A stretch of DNA of 64,000 nt from Branchiostoma lanceolatum (taxonomy: Eukaryota > Chordata > Leptocardii > Amphioxiformes > Branchiostomatidae), in NCBI RefSeq assembly GCF_035083965.1, contig NC_089722.1, forward strand, positions 24,047,142 through 24,111,141, written 5' to 3'. Of this stretch, positions 59,815 through 64,000 are shown in pieces. The position numbers and the translations under genes are program-made. How positions within the stretch are numbered: position 1 is the first letter of the stretch; the number at the start of each line of letters is the position of its first letter. The notes below the pieces were generated by a model, which worked only from the letters and a program-made list of their open reading frames with translations, did no database searches and was not told where the DNA came from.

Positions 59815-62800
59815 CTACAGTAATGACGTCGATGGTCCTCCATTCTGTAAGGATCTTTTCTTCTTCTTCGACTTAAACATGGGAGGTTTGGCTAGTTTGA
59901 ATGCAGTCCTGTAAAACAAATAAACACAACCAACCAATGTATGAATCAAAAACAAACATATAGCTCTGAGTAGAACACTCAATACCACAGGCCTGAAAAT
60001 GCACCACAGCCGATGTCATCTACAAAATGAAATATATACCACATGCATAAACTTATAAAGGGAATACCGAATTAGTTTATCAGCAATTGATGATGATGAA
60101 TATGATGTATGTCAGTAATTGCATATATGATACCGGAGAAAGTCAGAAAAACTTGCAGCGTTTATTTCATGTCTACAACTGTTTTGGCATTTGGCAAGAA
60201 TTTGGTGACCGTTAAGAATATACAATGTATCAGTAGTTGTATAACATAGCACAATCATTTCTAAGAAAGTAAAGTGGGTACTTACTCGCATGTGGAACAG
60301 ATGGGGCTGAAGGAACAGAAAACTGGAGGGAAAAAATGTGGACTGTAAAATGCATCAAACATAATTTTCTTATACACAGTCTAATGAATCATACTCTTTT
60401 GCAAACAAGTTAAGATGATTTACTGTACAACAAAAATTAAAAATCATTGTCAATGGAATTGTTTAACAACAACAACCTGAAAATCAATGAGTATAGAAAT
60501 GCTTGTTTGTAGATTTTCTTTATCCAAATTGTGTTAAGATACACAAGAAATCTAAACTACATTATAACATCCTGATGTCTTTACTCACTTGACAGACAGA
60601 CAGAGCAGACGTAGCCTATGTCGATGAGAGTCCTGTGACAGAAACACGCGGCCCTGTAGTCTACCTGTACTTTAGGTGGGAGTGCCATGACTTCGCGCAT
60701 GGCCAGGTCAGGGAGGAACACCCACTGTAGAAGAACATGGGAAACATATTATTGCTTAATATACATGTACAGTATCATACGATCCAGACTTGCAACAAGA
60801 TTACAACTTTAGGGGGGTCAAACAAGAACAAAGAGTCCGCATGAGTTGCGTATTGACATTTTTTTGTATCAGGTTAAGTTTTCGGCCAAAGTAGTTTTTC
60901 GGTTCGATAACTAGGCTGCACGACGGTGGGTCAAAGTGAAAAACAACTTCTTCCCCGCAAACTTTACCTACATCCCAAAATGTCAATATGGAACTACATG
61001 TAATACCGACTTAAATATACGCAGAACCCCTCCCTAAGAAAGAGCTATCAAGTAACCAAACATTGTGACAATAGAACTTTCAGAACACAAAGCTACAACC
61101 TCTAAGCTACCAACCAAACTCCCAGCCACCTGTGAATTATCATTTCCCACACTGAAGAAGTCAGTAACTACTGAGTAACTAGCTTATCTTCTTCTACTGA
61201 TGTCTCTTATGATAAAATTTTCTTCTAAAACCTACCAGTAAATATTGCAGAAGTCCTGACATCTGTGGTATTTTCAGGTAAACGCCCCCTGTGATGTCAC
61301 AGGCCTTTGTGGGGAGGTAAAAAAATGAACTTCTAGTCAGTTCAAAATACATAAAAAAAGAAGAGAAAAAAACACATTTCCAACTCAAAATAAAGAAGGT
61401 TGAAATCAAAGCATGAATGCAGTCCAGAGAAGCAGTGCTAGCACCATACTTGTTGTAGTAGTCCAGACTCCTTGTCAAGTATACAGGCATCTATGACGAC
61501 ATTCTGAAAGGAACATGACAACAAACTAGTTGGCATCACTGTTTGTTTGTTTGTTTTGCATACCCATAACTGCCTAATGGCGTAACACATCAGTTTTTTT
61601 GAAATTCAATCACACTGGGAAGGACCCCTACTCGTTTCGATAAGTGTGGTGGGTTCTTGAACATGCTCGAGGTGTGGCTCTCCTCAAGCATGTTCCCTCC
61701 ATTCTTGCTAAGGTAGCAGTAATAGTAAGTTGCTGAAAGTCGTACCTGTTTCTGTGCAGTGAAGATGATGTTCATGAGGTTCATGTACTGGGAGGGGCTG
61801 TCTTCCGCTGCCTTGATAACCTACAAAAAGATTTGATTTTGAATGTTTCAGAGTTATCATGTTTTGCTGCTATGGTTCCCAATGCATACAAACTATGACA
61901 GCTATTACTAAATACGTGTAACAAGTCATATGGTCACATGTTTTGCACAAACATTAATAGTACAAGCCTGAAAAGCCTTACCAAAATTCTGGAATTCAGT
62001 TGTTGCCCCGCTGAAAAAAAGAAAATGGAATTTGAGCCTCTTTCAAGAAAGACTGTCACGGTCAAATTATGGAAAGTGTGCCATACAATATAAACCTCTT
62101 AGGAAGTGGGTAATGTTATAGTATTACTATCATCAAAGTTTCTAGGCATTTACATACTTTATTTCAATAGGTTATGGAACGTAGAAATAGTTGTTGATAA
62201 GACTTACTTTGATACTCCTTTTCTAACCTGTGAATATCTGTAAGGTCAGAGTCAAGGGAACACAGCCTATACAAAGTTGTGTTCATTGTCAATGTGTACA
62301 TTCAGGTGTCTGTCTCTCTTTCATTTCATTTCAAACCGTAGTCCACTTATATAATTAGTGCTCTATTGTCCTTTACACGCATATGCAATGAACAGTCTGT
62401 TATTTCCTGAAGGAAAAAAAAAACAAGTAGAGAGGATACAGCAGAGGGCGACTGCAAGGGACCCAGCCAGGAGTGTGTCTGTCTTAAGCTCACTAGTGGC
62501 CGTATCTGTGTGAGGACATAATAAAGAAGGTATATGTATGTAAACAAAGGAAAATGAAACATATGAAAAACTGCTTCTAGCCTGTTGAAGGCTGAAACAT
62601 AATTTCATAGAGACATAAAACAGAGCGGAAAATGAACTAAGATGTACAATGTATAAGATAAACAAGTACATCATCTAACAAATACAATATAGAACTAGAT
62701 TATCTACATAGAAGTCTCCCTACCTGATGTCATTAATTGTTTGATCTCTTCCACAACAGTGTCGTCTACAGTAGCGAACTGTTCATACCTCCCATCCTCC

Positions 62801-62854
62801 CCTCTCCTCTGGTCTAACCTGGGGTCTGGCACGTTCTTTGGGTACAGGAAATGT
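59815..62854 (-). CDS. GTF2H3: TFIIH subunit 3 (p34), 5' part outside the window
   Basis: Ten exons are visible: 62854-62724, 62505-62440, 62237-62208, 62010-61982, 61820-61746, 61503-61450, 61304-61236, 60724-60589, 60322-60286, 59908-59815. Together they code 239 residues plus stop, matching human p34 (308 residues) from its FLYP segment to the end. Diagnostic blocks are [24 protein letters not shown] and NIIFTAQKQ, then [15 protein letters not shown] and WVFLPD. The C-terminal zinc-binding region has [25 protein letters not shown] and FSPICSTC. It ends in a lysine-rich tail (FKSKKKKRS). p34 is a vWA-fold core subunit of TFIIH that pairs with p44 in transcription initiation and nucleotide excision repair. 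About 70 N-terminal residues, including the start, must lie beyond 64,000; I found none of them in 62,855-64,000. Confidence 0.95.
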
Positions 62855-63399
62855 CTGTGTGGGGGAGGAGAAGTTGTTCCAGATGTTATTCTTGTTGGTC
62901 TGCCTTTGATGCTTTACAAGTCAAAAAACGATTCCTGTCCTTGTGTATGGAATGTTTTGGGGTACAGTTCACAGTACAATGGTTCATGTCCCCTTCATGA
63001 TTGGTGTGTCCCTTTCAGGCGGAACATTAAAAGAAAGCAATCATCATTCATATAAGGAAAGAGTTTTGCAATCAGTTTGATTCCAGAAAAAGGATCAATT
63101 TAATGTCCTTTTCTACATGTCATCACTTTTGTATTCTAATATAAGGTGTAGTGATAACTATTTCAGCTTCTACATCAAAAGGTTGGGAGACAAATCCAGT
63201 CTACTTCTCAGGGTTCTGTATCCAGTTTACATTGTTTGGTTTAGTAAAAGCCCTTCTCCATTTAGCCCATCCAGATACGGCCATCTGGCCCGTGCCCTTA
63301 GTGCATGCATTTTTTGGGCACATCCAATCATTACTATAAACTTTTCCAAAGATAAAACTATCAACAAAAATCAATTAATACATAATGCAATTAATACAT

Positions 63400-63850
63400 A
63401 TCTGTGACAGGACTTCTCCTTGGAACTTAACTCAGTATCACTATATAAAACCTCCTTGGTATCACCAAATATTATATATCTGTGACAGGATCTCTCCTTG
63501 GTACTGAACTGAGTATCACCAACTATTACATGTCTGTGACAGGATCTCTCCTTGGTACTGAACTGAGTATCACCAACTATTACATATCTGTGACAGGACC
63601 TCTCCTTGGTACTGAACTAAGTATCACCAACTATTACATATCAGAGACAGTACCTCTCCTTGGTACTAAACTCAGTATCACCAACTATTACATATCTGTA
63701 ACAGGACCTCTCCTTGGTACTGAACTAAGTATCACCAACTATTACATATCAGAGACAGGACCTCTCCTTGGTACTAAACTCAGTATCACCAACTATTACA
63801 TATCTGTAACAGGACCTCTCCTTGGTACTGAATTCAGTATCACCAGCTAA
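63400..63850. repeat. 54-bp tandem repeat (minisatellite)
   Basis: Seven units with period 54 bp (core TCTCCTTGGTACTGAACT and CAGTATCACCAACTATTACA) follow one diverged unit at the left. Units alternate between TCTGTGAC/TCTGTAAC and TCAGAGAC starts, giving a 108-bp higher-order pattern in the right half. Because 54 is a multiple of three, one frame stays open for 122 codons with an 18-residue repeat. Its position inside a likely GTF2H3 intron argues against coding. Confidence 0.9.
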
Positions 63851-63931
63851 TTGGGTATAGAATTACAGATTGAAGTTCTTAAGAGGGGCAGTAGAGTTGG
63901 TAATTATGTCTTGCTGATATTCTACTTTATT

Positions 63932-64000
63932 AGCCTGGAATCCAGGAATCCTGGAATCCTATTTGCGGAGAGAGACTCGGGAGCTATAATAGGTCTGGAT
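63932..64000. mobile_element. possible left end of another TAGCCTG element, cut by the window
   Basis: TAGCCTGGAATCCAGGAATC starts here, sharing the TAGCCTG terminus of the elements at 13741 and 16389. The other end is outside the window, so no duplication can be checked. Confidence 0.35.

Overview
This looks like a nuclear window from an invertebrate chordate, most likely a cephalochordate (amphioxus, Branchiostoma). That is an inference from four things: metazoan genes with many short exons and small introns, strongest resemblance to vertebrate orthologues, tRNA-derived SINEs, and abundant small inverted-repeat transposons. No bacterial operons, CRISPR arrays or rRNA genes were seen.

Layout, left to right. 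1-6.9 kb is mostly gene-poor, with a tRNA-derived SINE and one possible orphan terminal exon. 6.9-15.2 kb holds a complete 11-exon carotenoid cleavage oxygenase gene (BCO/RPE65 family, minus strand). 17.3-25.0 kb holds a complete 20-exon MKS1 gene (minus). 25.3-28.7 kb holds TPGS1 (plus), head to head with MKS1 across about 260 bp. 30.4-39.9 kb holds UBE2G1 (plus) with a 7.2 kb intron. 43.2-47.6 kb holds a four-exon gene (minus) for a 66-residue secreted or membrane-anchored Ala/Thr-rich peptide. 49.9-53.2 kb holds a seven-exon gene (minus) for an unrecognised 456-residue protein that seems to contain four copies of one domain. 54.5-57.3 kb holds an LRR plus death-domain gene (minus). 59.8-62.9 kb holds the 3' part of GTF2H3 (TFIIH p34, minus); its 5' exons lie beyond the window.

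I joined exons by canonical splice sites and checked that the frame stays open through every junction. The oxygenase, MKS1, TPGS1, UBE2G1, the small peptide, the four-repeat protein and the LRR-DD gene all close into intact reading frames (522, 542, 255, 168, 66, 456 and 479 residues).

Functional themes. MKS1 (ciliary transition zone) and TPGS1 (tubulin polyglutamylase) form a divergent ciliary pair with a shared intergenic region. The LRR-DD adaptor neighbours the four-repeat protein on the same strand. Introns carry several recent-looking inverted-repeat elements with identifiable target-site duplications, a 5'-truncated retroposon, and minisatellites. One minisatellite repeats a motif close to the vertebrate RE1/NRSE element.
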